This document shows, piece after piece, positions 37,996 to 46,633 of a stretch of DNA of 64,000 nucleotides (position 1 is its first letter; every line of letters begins with the position of its first letter). The stretch comes from Ilyomonas sp965214235. Lineage in GTDB: Bacteria; Bacteroidota; Bacteroidia; Chitinophagales; Chitinophagaceae. A program made the position numbers and the translations under genes. The DNA lies in the NCBI GenBank assembly GCA_965214235.1, contig CBDCBH010000003.1, forward strand, positions 2,170,001-2,234,000, read 5' to 3'. Under the pieces are notes generated by a model. It was not told the origin of the DNA, did no database searches, and saw only the letters and a program-made list of their open reading frames with translations.

Positions 37996-39615
37996 ATGAA
38001 AAATTTGAAATATATTTCTATTATCATATTGGGCGCATTTCTTTTTGCATCCTGTCAAAAGAAAATAGAAGGGTTGCAATCAGACCCCAATAATCCAACC
38101 TCGGTACCACCCTCTTTAATTTTAGGAACGGTTCTAACAGATATAAGCGGCAATGGTTCAGCAGGTTCTTTAGGCGGCATCAATTCGTGGAATAATGTTC
38201 AGCAATGGAACCAATACGATTGTAGCAATTACGATTATTATGGTAACAATATTTATTCCTGGACGAATGGTTCCTTCGACCCTTATCTGGTAATGAAAAA
38301 TGTAGATCAGATGGATAAGGAAGTTTTGGTAAGAGGAGGTGCTGCTATCAATCCGTATGAAGCTATCGGAAGGTTTATTAAAGCCTATTATTTTTACAAT
38401 TTAACATCCCTGTTTGGTGATGTTCCTTTAACGCAAGCTTTACAGACGCAAATTTCGATGCCTGCCTATACACCGCAGGAACAGGTTTTTCAATATGTTT
38501 TAAATCAATTGGATACAGCCAACACGCATTTGGCAAGCCTGATTGTTGCAAGCGATAATTCGCTGGCTGCCGGACAGGATATTTATTATGCAGGCAATTT
38601 AAGCCTGTGGCAGAAAGCTGTTAATTCATTCAAATTAAGAGTGCTTGTAAGCCTTAGCAATAAAGCGGCTGACGCTACTTTAAATGTTCCTGCACAGTTT
38701 GCCAATATCATTAATAACTCCAAAACCTACCCGATTTTCACGAGCCAGTCAGATGATTTGAAGTTTGTATTCAATCCAGGCGGAGCGAACGCTTATAGTT
38801 TATATCCTTTTAATCCAAGTAATTTTGGTTCCATTGCCCAGCGCTACAATATGGCGGCAACTTATGTAAGTGCTTTAACCAGCCTTAACGATGCAAGAGT
38901 GTTTGTTACCTGCGATCCTGCCTGGGCTTTGGTTGGTGCTGATACAGCCAACCCCGCGCAATACAAATATTTTGTGGGCGCAAGCACGGGTCTTTCTTTA
39001 GGTGTCATGTATCCCAATGCAAGTGCTAACGATTATTCTTTTATTAATCGGTACAGGTATTATTCTAATTTCACGGGCGAGCCGGATGTATTGGTAGGTT
39101 ACAAAGAAATGTTGTTCAACATTGCAGAAGCCATTACCCGTGGCTGGATAACCGGCAACGCAGAAACGTTTTATAAAACGGGCATAACAGAATCAATGAA
39201 GTTTTATGGAATTGATGTTACCCAAACGGCTTTCACAGCTTATTTTTTACCCCCTACAAAAAACTCGGTTACTCAAGTTCAGCCTTTTCCTTTTACGTTT
39301 GATTTTAATGCTTATTATGCCCAGCCCAGCGTTGCATTTTCTTCCAGTTCTGCCACGGCTATCAATCAAATTGTTTTGCAGAAATACATTGTAATGTTTC
39401 AAAACTCCGGCTATGAAGCTTATTATAACTATCGCAGAACCGGTGTACCTGCTTTCGAGGGCGGAACAGGAGTAGGTAACAATGGCATTATTCCAAAACG
39501 ATGGGCTTATCCGGTATCGGAACAAACACAAAACACTAAGAATTGGAAAGCGGCACTTACCAATCAGAGTTTCAGCGCGGATGATTTGAATCAAACGATG
39601 TGGTTAATAAAATAA
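37996..39615 (+). CDS. SusD-like outer-membrane lipoprotein (SusD-like_2 type)
   Basis: This 539-residue lipoprotein has a lipobox FASC with Cys at about 20. Its helical TPR-like scaffold fits the SusD/RagB_2 family: QSDPNNPTSVPPSLILGTVL near the start, NVDQMDKEV, AYYFYNLTSLFGDVPLTQAL, and YEAYYNYRRTGVPAF at the end. It is the surface lid and binding partner of the SusC-type protein directly upstream. No sugar-active enzyme is adjacent, which is unusual for a polysaccharide locus. Confidence 0.93.
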   Translation: MKNLKYISIIILGAFLFASCQKKIEGLQSDPNNPTSVPPSLILGTVLTDISGNGSAGSLGGINSWNNVQQWNQYDCSNYDYYGNNIYSWTNGSFDPYLVMKNVDQMDKEVLVRGGAAINPYEAIGRFIKAYYFYNLTSLFGDVPLTQALQTQISMPAYTPQEQVFQYVLNQLDTANTHLASLIVASDNSLAAGQDIYYAGNLSLWQKAVNSFKLRVLVSLSNKAADATLNVPAQFANIINNSKTYPIFTSQSDDLKFVFNPGGANAYSLYPFNPSNFGSIAQRYNMAATYVSALTSLNDARVFVTCDPAWALVGADTANPAQYKYFVGASTGLSLGVMYPNASANDYSFINRYRYYSNFTGEPDVLVGYKEMLFNIAEAITRGWITGNAETFYKTGITESMKFYGIDVTQTAFTAYFLPPTKNSVTQVQPFPFTFDFNAYYAQPSVAFSSSSATAINQIVLQKYIVMFQNSGYEAYYNYRRTGVPAFEGGTGVGNNGIIPKRWAYPVSEQTQNTKNWKAALTNQSFSADDLNQTMWLIK

Positions 39616-39662
39616 ATAGTAAACCCTGACAGCGTTTACTATACTACCTTTTTAATTTTTCT

Positions 39663-39706
39663 CAGTAAGCAAAGGCAATGCTTGTCTAAGTTTTGCCTTA
39701 CTTTTT
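39663..39706 (+). terminator. Weak candidate terminator between SusD-like and HD genes
   Basis: AGTAAGCAAA can pair with TTTTGCCTTACT (one bulge), followed by TTTTTAAAA. It is far weaker than the other terminators here. If active, it would separate the SusCD pair from the HD-oxygenase operon. Confidence 0.3.
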
Positions 39707-39793
39707 AAAACAAAAGAAAACATCTGTAAAAAGTTTTTTCAACTTCGTTTTTCAACAATCGAACATTATTATTTACATTGATTAACAACAGCA

Positions 39794-40378
39794 ATGCAAT
39801 TACTACAACCAATCAACGCAAAACAAACCACCGATGAAATTATGCAGTTGTTTGCACAATATGGCGATAGCGATTACGATGGCGAACCGGTAACCCAAAC
39901 CTCGCACATGATGCAATGCGCTATGCTTGCCATGCAGGCAAACGCCGATCAGGAACTTGTGCTGGGAGCTTTCTTGCACGATATCGGGCATTTGTTAGGT
40001 CATAGAAAACAGGCAGAAGAAATGGGCGGCCTGGGTGCAATCAATCATGAGGGAATCGGTGCGCAGTATTTAAAAAAACATCATTTTGGGGATCGCATCT
40101 GTGCAGTGGTAGAAGGTCATGTAGCGGCAAAACGATACCTTGTGGCAACCGATAAAAGCTATGCCGCAAAGCTATCTCCTGCAAGCCGCGAAACGTTACG
40201 ATGGCAGGGCGGCGCAATGAATGAAGAAGAAGCGAAAGCCTTTCAGCAGCATCCTTATTTTACCGAAATTATTCAGGTACGTTTATGGGATGAAGGTGCA
40301 AAAGATAGTGAGGCCGTATTACTTCCGATGAGCATGTTTAAAAATTTTATTGAAGATTATTTAAGCCATAGAAGTTGA
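39794..40378 (+). CDS. PhnZ-like HD-domain mixed-valent di-iron oxygenase
   Basis: This 194-residue HD-domain protein has metal ligands at H38, H62-D63, H85, H109 and D166, a spacing that follows PhnZ closely. It also has the PhnZ-type lid pair Tyr/Glu three residues apart (Y28, E31 in DYDGEPVTQ). PhnZ and its relative TmpB cleave the C-P bond of 1-hydroxy-2-aminoethylphosphonate or its trimethyl form, giving glycine or glycine betaine plus phosphate. The neighbours support phosphonate use: a transporter of the DUF5690 type and a TIGR03364-type FAD oxidoreductase. The hydroxylase partner (PhnY/TmpA) is not in this window. The exact substrate is inferred. Confidence 0.85.
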   Translation: MQLLQPINAKQTTDEIMQLFAQYGDSDYDGEPVTQTSHMMQCAMLAMQANADQELVLGAFLHDIGHLLGHRKQAEEMGGLGAINHEGIGAQYLKKHHFGDRICAVVEGHVAAKRYLVATDKSYAAKLSPASRETLRWQGGAMNEEEAKAFQQHPYFTEIIQVRLWDEGAKDSEAVLLPMSMFKNFIEDYLSHRS

Positions 40379-40379
40379 T

Positions 40380-40470
40380 AGATGACAGATGCCGGTTGTA
40401 AGATGGCAACCAATGATCGTACTTCCTCTATAACCACCAACTGTCAACTTACAACCAACATCTGTCATCT
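40380..40470. repeat. Imperfect palindromic intergenic repeat (GATGACAGATG type)
   Basis: AGATGACAGATG(CC)GGTTGTAAG on the left is mirrored by CTTACAACC(AA)CATCTGTCATCT on the right, with about 40 bases between the well-paired arms. It begins one base after the HD-oxygenase stop and fills most of the gap before the transporter gene. It would form a long hairpin within the operon mRNA. It shows no sequence similarity to the palindromes at 7460 or 57694. Confidence 0.85.
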
Positions 40471-40521
40471 GTTATCGAGGATATGAAAGATGTGGTTACC
40501 ATTGTTGAAAACGTATAGCTT

Positions 40522-41835
40522 ATGCTTCATTCAAAAGGGTTGGAACAACGATTGGCAAAAGCGCCTTTACCGCTTATGGCTGTTTATGCAGCCGTGTGTT
40601 CGTTCGGAGTATATTTTTGCATGTACGCCTTTCGTAAACCTTTTACAGCCGCAGGCTTCGAGGGCTTATCGTTCCTCAATATGTCGTACAAAGTGTGGCT
40701 GGTAATTGCACAGGTTATTGGTTATATGTTAAGCAAGTTTTATGGCATCCGTTTTATTTCAGAGTTGAATAAAAACAAACGTGCCATCACTATTGTTCTG
40801 CTCATCACCATCTCCTGGATAGCTTTGTTTTTATTTGCCATTGCGCCGGTTCCCTATGGAATTATTTTTCTTCTTATCAATGGCTTCCCATTAGGTTTGG
40901 TTTGGGGTTTGGTGTTTTCGTTTTTAGAAGGAAGGCGAGCCACCGAATTTATGGGAACAGTACTTTCTGTAAGCTTTATTTTTTCATCAGGCGTAGTGAA
41001 AACAGTGGGAAAAAGTTTAGTGATTGATGGGCATATCAGTGAAATGTGGATGCCGTTTGTAACAGGCGCTTTATTTTTTATTCCCATGCTTTTATTTGTT
41101 TGGTTATTAAACCATATTCCGCCACCAAGTGAAGAAGACATCCGATACAGAACAGTACGAAACCCGATGACGAAAGAGGAGCGAAAACAATTTCTTGCCG
41201 CCTTTCTTCCGGGCATCATCATCATTGTGGCTTCTTATGTTTTATTAACCATACTTCGCGATTTCAGAGATAATTTTTCTAATGAATTGTGGGTAGAATT
41301 GGGCTATGGAAACCAGCCTGATATTTTTGCAGAAACCGAAACAATTGTATCACTGATTGTGTTGCTTTGCATGAGCGCATTAGTGTTAGTGAAGAACAAC
41401 ATAAAAGCCTTTCTTATCAATCATTACATCATTATTATCGGGTACGTGGTGGCTTTAGTTGCAACCTTGTTATTTATAAATAAAAGCATCAACCCGGTGT
41501 TTTGGATGACGATGGTTGGAACGGGTTTGTATTTAAGCTATGTGCCTTTTAATGCTTTGTATTACGAACGCATGATTGCAGGTTTTAAAATACGTGGCAA
41601 CGTTGGTTTTTTAATGTACATTTCCGATTCGTTTGGTTATTTGGGAAGTGTGTTTGTATTGCTGGCAAAAAACTTTTTCGGGCTTCATCTTTCATGGACG
41701 ACTTTCTTCGTTAATCTTGTTCTTATTATTTCTTTATTTGGTATCAGCGCCACTGTTATCGCTGCTATTTATTTCAAAAGAAAGTATCATTCCACTTTGC
41801 AACAAAAACAAATGAAAGCTGTATATGCTGCATAA
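40522..41835 (+). CDS. DUF5690-type major-facilitator-like transporter
   Basis: This 437-residue inner-membrane protein has about 12 transmembrane helices. Features include MAVYAAVCSFGVYFCMYAFRKPF in helix 1 and GLVWGLVFSFLEGRRATE in the middle, which resemble organophosphate/phosphate antiporters of the MFS (GlpT/UhpC-like) as well as DUF5690. Between an HD oxygenase and an FAD oxidoreductase, the likely role is import of a phosphonate or a small organophosphate. Its 3' end overlaps the FAD oxidoreductase start by 11 bases, so the two are translationally coupled. Confidence 0.85.
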   Translation: MLHSKGLEQRLAKAPLPLMAVYAAVCSFGVYFCMYAFRKPFTAAGFEGLSFLNMSYKVWLVIAQVIGYMLSKFYGIRFISELNKNKRAITIVLLITISWIALFLFAIAPVPYGIIFLLINGFPLGLVWGLVFSFLEGRRATEFMGTVLSVSFIFSSGVVKTVGKSLVIDGHISEMWMPFVTGALFFIPMLLFVWLLNHIPPPSEEDIRYRTVRNPMTKEERKQFLAAFLPGIIIIVASYVLLTILRDFRDNFSNELWVELGYGNQPDIFAETETIVSLIVLLCMSALVLVKNNIKAFLINHYIIIIGYVVALVATLLFINKSINPVFWMTMVGTGLYLSYVPFNALYYERMIAGFKIRGNVGFLMYISDSFGYLGSVFVLLAKNFFGLHLSWTTFFVNLVLIISLFGISATVIAAIYFKRKYHSTLQQKQMKAVYAA

Positions 41836-42949
41836 AACTGCAATAGTAATTGGTGCCGGTATTGTTGGTTTGGCAATGGCTAAAAGCCTTGCACAGCGCG
41901 GCTTTGCAGTTACTGTATTTGAGAGGAATGAAAAAGCGGTGGGTGCATCTATCCGCAATTTTGGTATGATTTGGCCCATCGGGCAAAGCGGAAAACTGTA
42001 TGAACGTGCGATGCAAAGCAAAGCGATATGGAAAGAAGTGTGCAACGAAGCAAAGCTTTGGCATAAGGAAACGGGCAGCCTTCACCTTTGCTATAATGAG
42101 TTGGAATGGCAGGTAGTAAATGAGTTGGCTGCCGCGATGAAAACAGAAAGAAAAGTAGCAACATTACATAAAGATGAAGTTATTAAAAAAAGCGAAGCCA
42201 TCAACCGCAACAACTTGTACGGCGCATTGTGGAGTGAAGATGAAATGATTATTGAATCGCGCGTTGCCATTGAAAAATTGCCATCTTATTTAAGTGAAAA
42301 ATATGGCGTGCGGTTTCATTTTAATACAGCCATCACTTATGTTTCGTATCCTAACGTTTTTTCGGGGGATGATTGCTGGAATGCTGATCTGATCTGCGTT
42401 TGCAGCGGTGCCGATTTTGAAACACTGTATCCTGATGTGTTTCAGCAAAATCATTTTACAAAATGCAAATTGCAAATGATGCGGCTGGCTGCTCAGCCAA
42501 ACAACTGGAATATCGGACCTTCACTTTGCGGCGGCTTATCGCTCATTCATTATAAAAGTTTTGAAGCGGCTGCCTCATTGCCCCAACTTAAAAAGCAATA
42601 TGAAGAAACGATGCCCGATTATGTAAAATGGGGTATTCATGTAATGGTTTCGCAGAACGGTGAAAGTGAGTTGACGATTGGAGACAGCCATGAGTATGGT
42701 TTAGTGCATGATCCTTTCGACAAGCAGTTTATTAATGAACTTATCATTAATTATCTTAAACAATTTGCACAATTTAAAAACTGGAAACTCCTTCAAACCT
42801 GGAATGGCATCTACCCTAAAAAAACCGATGGCAGAACCGATTTTGTTCATCAGCCCGAAGAAGGTGTAACCATTGTAAATGGCTTGGGCGGTGCAGGCAT
42901 GACCTTATCGTTTGGTTTTGCTGAAGAAGTGGTGGCAGCAATGGTATGA
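41825..42949 (+). CDS. TIGR03364-type FAD-dependent oxidoreductase
   Basis: This 374-residue DAO-superfamily flavoprotein has an N-terminal Rossmann FAD motif (IVIGAGIVGLAMAKSLAQRG, 7-26), the family-typical GASIRNFGMIWPIGQSG segment (about 40-56), and a C-terminal GLGGAGMTLSFG FAD-binding end. The TIGR03364 clade is known for repeated association with phosphonate-degradation genes. Proposed activity is oxidative deamination or demethylation of aminoalkylphosphonates, such as (N-methyl-)2-aminoethylphosphonate to phosphonoacetaldehyde. Here it follows the transporter with an 11-base overlap. The phosphonatase that usually takes the aldehyde is not in this window. Confidence 0.85.
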   Translation: MLHKTAIVIGAGIVGLAMAKSLAQRGFAVTVFERNEKAVGASIRNFGMIWPIGQSGKLYERAMQSKAIWKEVCNEAKLWHKETGSLHLCYNELEWQVVNELAAAMKTERKVATLHKDEVIKKSEAINRNNLYGALWSEDEMIIESRVAIEKLPSYLSEKYGVRFHFNTAITYVSYPNVFSGDDCWNADLICVCSGADFETLYPDVFQQNHFTKCKLQMMRLAAQPNNWNIGPSLCGGLSLIHYKSFEAAASLPQLKKQYEETMPDYVKWGIHVMVSQNGESELTIGDSHEYGLVHDPFDKQFINELIINYLKQFAQFKNWKLLQTWNGIYPKKTDGRTDFVHQPEEGVTIVNGLGGAGMTLSFGFAEEVVAAMV

Positions 42950-43296
42950 TTTGTTTTTACACTTATTAATTTCTTAATTTTTTATTCATAATCAGTTCAT
43001 ACTTCAATGCGAGATTTGCAGTGAAAGTTTTTTCTTATGTGTAATAAAGCCTGATAGTCTTGTCAGGCTTTTTGTTTTGCTTCATTCTGTAAATCTTGTA
43101 ACTAACCGGCTGGTAACAATGCAAAGGACTTATAATAAATAGCACAAATCTAAAAGCTAAAGGCTCACAGCTCATAGCTGACACATCATAGCTTTCTTCA
43201 ATCATAATAAATCCGTAATCTTCACATAACAATTTCATCACACACAGTACAGCAACTTTGTATTTAATCCATTTCTCTTTTTCTATGCACACAAAA
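42950..43296. other. Intergenic gap with terminator and AGCT-rich repeat
   Basis: This gap holds the operon terminator at 43046-43073 and a run of TAGCT/AGCTC words (43152-43195), with arms AAAGCTA and ATAGCTTT, that resembles a decayed palindromic element. I see no gene. The promoter of the phosphoesterase operon must lie in the last 100 bases, but no full match to the Bacteroidota consensus was found. Confidence 0.4.
43046..43073 (+). terminator. Intrinsic terminator of the phosphonate-type operon
   Basis: AAAGCCTGATA pairs with TGTCAGGCTTT around a short loop and is followed by TTTG, about 95 bases after the FAD oxidoreductase stop. Confidence 0.75.
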
Positions 43297-44151
43297 ATGG
43301 CGAAAAGAAAGGTTGATGTTGCGATTATTTCAGACGTTCACTTGGGCACGTATGGCTGTCATGCGGAAGAATTGCTTTTTTATCTCAAAAGTATTCAACC
43401 CGATGTGTTGGTGCTGAACGGCGATATAATTGACATCTGGCAGTTCAGCAAAAACTACTTTCCTAAAAGCCACATGAAAGTGGTGAAGTACCTGATGAAA
43501 TTGATTGGTAATAATGTAAAAGTGTGTTACATACCAGGCAACCACGATGAAATGCTGCGCCGCTTTGCCGGCTTTGAACTTGGCTCATTCACTATAAAAA
43601 ATAAAATTGTTTTAAAGCTGGATAATAACACCAAAGCCTGGATATTTCATGGCGATGTGTTTGATGTTACCATGCAACATTCACGCTGGCTGGCGAAGCT
43701 GGGCGCTATCGGTTACGACACTTTAATTCTTATCAACCGGTTTGCAAATTTTATCTCTGAAAAAGTGTTTAAACAGGGAAAGGTTTCTCTTTCTAAAAAG
43801 ATAAAAGACGGCGTGAAAACGGCCGTAAAATTTGTAAATAATTTTGAAGATACGGCAGCTGATATTGGTATTTCAAATGGTTACGATTATGTGGTGTGCG
43901 GGCACATTCATAAGCCTGAAATGAAAACCGTAATAAAAGAAAAAGGAAGCATCGTGTACCTTAACTCCGGCGACTGGATTGAGAACTTAACGGCACTGGA
44001 ATATGTAAATGAAAAGTGGAGTATTTACAAACATGACGATGCCTTATTTGCTGAAGATGAAATTGCTATTGCGGAAGAAGAGCCTGATAATAACAAGCAG
44101 TTGTTTGATAACCTTTTGGTAGAGTTTAATTTAATGAACCGTACCGTATAA
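43297..44151 (+). CDS. LpxH-like metallophosphoesterase
   Basis: This calcineurin-type phosphoesterase of about 284 residues has the five metal motifs in order: DVHLG (about 12), GDIID, GNHDE, HGDVFD and GHIHKPE. The family includes UDP-2,3-diacylglucosamine diphosphatase of lipid A synthesis, and that is the usual annotation in Bacteroidota. Because the gene sits with a glycosyltransferase and a glucosidase instead of lpx genes, another phosphorylated lipid or sugar substrate is possible. ATGs at 43285 and 43297 both fit; I prefer 43297 because the conserved part starts right after it. The next gene begins 9 bases later. Confidence 0.85.
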   Translation: MAKRKVDVAIISDVHLGTYGCHAEELLFYLKSIQPDVLVLNGDIIDIWQFSKNYFPKSHMKVVKYLMKLIGNNVKVCYIPGNHDEMLRRFAGFELGSFTIKNKIVLKLDNNTKAWIFHGDVFDVTMQHSRWLAKLGAIGYDTLILINRFANFISEKVFKQGKVSLSKKIKDGVKTAVKFVNNFEDTAADIGISNGYDYVVCGHIHKPEMKTVIKEKGSIVYLNSGDWIENLTALEYVNEKWSIYKHDDALFAEDEIAIAEEEPDNNKQLFDNLLVEFNLMNRTV

Positions 44152-44160
44152 TTTTTTTGA

Positions 44161-45237
44161 ATGAAAATTTTGTATGCCATACAAGGCACTGGCAACGGGC
44201 ATTTGAGCCGGGCAAGAGACATTATACCGCATTTAAAAACGAAAGGCGATTTGCACATTTTAGTAAGCGGAACGCAGGCAGATGTATCGCTTGATTATCC
44301 TATACAATACAGGTTAAAGGGATTGAGTTTTGTGTTTGGAAAGAGAGGCGGTGTAGATATTGCAGCCACCTATAAAAAGAGCAATGCAAAGGGTTTGTGG
44401 AAGGAAATTAAAGAGATGCCGGTGAATGATTACGACATCATCATTAACGATTTTGAACCGGTGAGCGCCTGGGCTTGTTTTTTTGCGCACAAGCCTTGCA
44501 TCGGCTTAAGTCATCAGGCGGCTGTTGCCAATCATCATTCGCCAAAACCCAAAAGCATTGATCTTGCCGGTATGGCTTTGTTACGATATTATGCGCCGGT
44601 TACAAAGCAATATGGTTTCCATTTTAAGCCGTACGATATAAACATTTACACGCCGGTTATCAGGCAGCAAATACGGGAGCTTGCGGTAGCTAACAAAGGT
44701 CATTACACGGTGTATCTTCCGGCTTACGATGATAAGCGCATCATTAATATATTATCGCAGCTTTCACATATTAAGTGGCAGGTATTTTCAAAGCATAATA
44801 AAACATCTTTAACCAAAGGAAACATTAACATTCAACCCATCAATAACGAGGCATTTATCAAAAGTATGGCAGGTTCCCGGGGCGTTTTGTGCGGTGCCGG
44901 TTTTGAAACACCTGCCGAGGCTTTGTTTTTACATAAGAAACTAATGGTGATACCTATGAAAGGTCAGTACGAGCAGCAATGCAATGCTGCTGCATTACAA
45001 GAAATGGGCGTGCCGGTAATAAAAAGTTTAAAAGAAAAACATATTGATAAAATAAAAGACTGGCTTGCATCGAACGCCTTGATAACAGTGGATTACAGCA
45101 ATGATACCGAAGCAATTATAGACATCGTTTTATCCAATCATCCAACATTGGTTTCTCATGCGGTTGCACCCGTTGGCTCTTTTAAAAAGTTTAAACATTT
45201 ATTACTCAATAAACTGCTTCCCAAGCTGGCGCGTTAG
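44161..45237 (+). CDS. GT-B-fold glycosyltransferase
   Basis: This 358-residue protein resembles the MurG/MGDG-like and MJ1255-type glycosyltransferases. It opens with ILYAIQGTGNGHLSRARDIIPHL, and the nucleotide-sugar binding half near the C-terminus has GVLCGAGFETPAEALFLHKKLMVIPM, followed by QYEQQCNAA. Donor and acceptor are unknown. There is no signal peptide, so it acts in the cytoplasm or at the inner membrane face. It lies in a tight operon between an LpxH-like phosphoesterase and a GH1 glucosidase (gaps of 9 and 3 bases), so glycolipid synthesis or turnover is a reasonable guess. Confidence 0.85.
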   Translation: MKILYAIQGTGNGHLSRARDIIPHLKTKGDLHILVSGTQADVSLDYPIQYRLKGLSFVFGKRGGVDIAATYKKSNAKGLWKEIKEMPVNDYDIIINDFEPVSAWACFFAHKPCIGLSHQAAVANHHSPKPKSIDLAGMALLRYYAPVTKQYGFHFKPYDINIYTPVIRQQIRELAVANKGHYTVYLPAYDDKRIINILSQLSHIKWQVFSKHNKTSLTKGNINIQPINNEAFIKSMAGSRGVLCGAGFETPAEALFLHKKLMVIPMKGQYEQQCNAAALQEMGVPVIKSLKEKHIDKIKDWLASNALITVDYSNDTEAIIDIVLSNHPTLVSHAVAPVGSFKKFKHLLLNKLLPKLAR

Positions 45238-45240
45238 TGT

Positions 45241-46593
45241 ATGAATTTATGTAAAGATGATTTTGACACCGGTTTTCATTGGGGTGTTTCTACTGCTGCT
45301 TACCAGATTGAAGGGGCGTACAAAACAGATGGCAAAGGGCTTTCAATCTGGGATGTGTTTGCCAATAAAAAAGGCGCCATTGCATTAAATCAAAACGGCA
45401 ATGACGCTTGCGATTTTTATCATCGTTACGCGCAGGATTTGGTACTGATGCGCAGCCTTAATATTCCTAATTATCGCTTCTCTCTTTCATGGAGTCGTTT
45501 GTTTCCCGAAGGCATTGGCAAGCCGAATCCCAACGGTATTGATTTTTACAATCGGGTGATTGATTTTTGTCTGGAACTTGACATTGAACCTTGGGTTACT
45601 TTGTATCATTGGGATCTTCCGTATGAGTTAGAAAAAAAAGGCGGCTGGACGAACCGTAAAATCATTCATTGGTTTAGTTATTATGTAGAAAGTTGTATCA
45701 GCCTTTTTGGTGATCGTGTAAAGCATTGGATGGTACTGAATGAGCCAATGGTATTTACGGGCGCAGGGCATTTTTTAGGTATTCACGCACCAGGACGCAG
45801 AGGCTTGTCTAACTTTTTACCTGCAGTACATCACGCTGCACTTTGCCAGGCGGAAGGTGCCCGAGTAATTAAAGCCACCAACAGCAGTTGTAAAGTGGGC
45901 ACTACATTCTCATGTTCGCTGATCGAATCACAAACCAATAATGAACCTGACATTGCCGCTGCCGAACGTGTGGATGCATTGCTCAATCGATTATTTATCG
46001 AGCCTTTGTTGGGTTTATATTATCCTGTGCAACAGCTTCCCCTATTAAAGCGTATAGAAAAATACATGAAGCCCGGCGATGATAGTTTATTAGCGTTTGA
46101 TATGGATTTTGTTGGCATTCAAAACTACACACGCGAGATTGTAAAGCACAGCTATTTTATGCCTTACATCAATGCGCAAATTGTAAAGGCAAGTGTGCGC
46201 AAAGTAGAAACTACGGCTATGGATTGGGAAGTATATCCTGAATGTATTTACAAGATGCTGAAAGATTACAGCAGGTATAAAAACATGCCGCAAATGATTG
46301 TAACCGAGAATGGTGCTGCGTTTCAGGATCATGTGGTAGATGGCGTAATTAACGATACACGGCGCATTGTTTATATTCAGCAGCACTTACAGCAAGTGCT
46401 GAAAGCGCGGCGCGAAGGTGTGCCAGTAAATGGTTATTTTATCTGGACGTTCATGGACAATTTTGAATGGGCGGAAGGTTATCATCCGCGCTTTGGCTTG
46501 GTGTATGTTGATTTTGCAACACAGAAAAGAATTATTAAATCATCGGGCAAATGGTACAGTAAATTTTTAACGCGGCAGTTAGTGGCAGGGTAG
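45241..46593 (+). CDS. GH1 beta-glucosidase-type glycoside hydrolase
   Basis: This 450-residue enzyme has all GH1 hallmarks: the FHWGVSTAAYQIEGA N-terminal pattern, PWVTLYHWDLPYELEKKGG, the acid/base Glu in LNEPMVF (E168), the nucleophile Glu in VTENGAAF (E356), and an aglycone/sugar-site motif WTFMDNFEWAEGY. There is no signal peptide, so it is cytoplasmic. It would retain configuration and hydrolyse beta-glucosides or galactosides. Unusually, it is the last gene of an operon with a phosphoesterase and a glycosyltransferase and not of a sugar-uptake locus, so it may act on an internal glycoconjugate. Confidence 0.94.
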   Translation: MNLCKDDFDTGFHWGVSTAAYQIEGAYKTDGKGLSIWDVFANKKGAIALNQNGNDACDFYHRYAQDLVLMRSLNIPNYRFSLSWSRLFPEGIGKPNPNGIDFYNRVIDFCLELDIEPWVTLYHWDLPYELEKKGGWTNRKIIHWFSYYVESCISLFGDRVKHWMVLNEPMVFTGAGHFLGIHAPGRRGLSNFLPAVHHAALCQAEGARVIKATNSSCKVGTTFSCSLIESQTNNEPDIAAAERVDALLNRLFIEPLLGLYYPVQQLPLLKRIEKYMKPGDDSLLAFDMDFVGIQNYTREIVKHSYFMPYINAQIVKASVRKVETTAMDWEVYPECIYKMLKDYSRYKNMPQMIVTENGAAFQDHVVDGVINDTRRIVYIQQHLQQVLKARREGVPVNGYFIWTFMDNFEWAEGYHPRFGLVYVDFATQKRIIKSSGKWYSKFLTRQLVAG

Positions 46594-46633
46594 TGATTGA
46601 TTATTGCATTAAGTAATAAGAGTATGAAGTATG

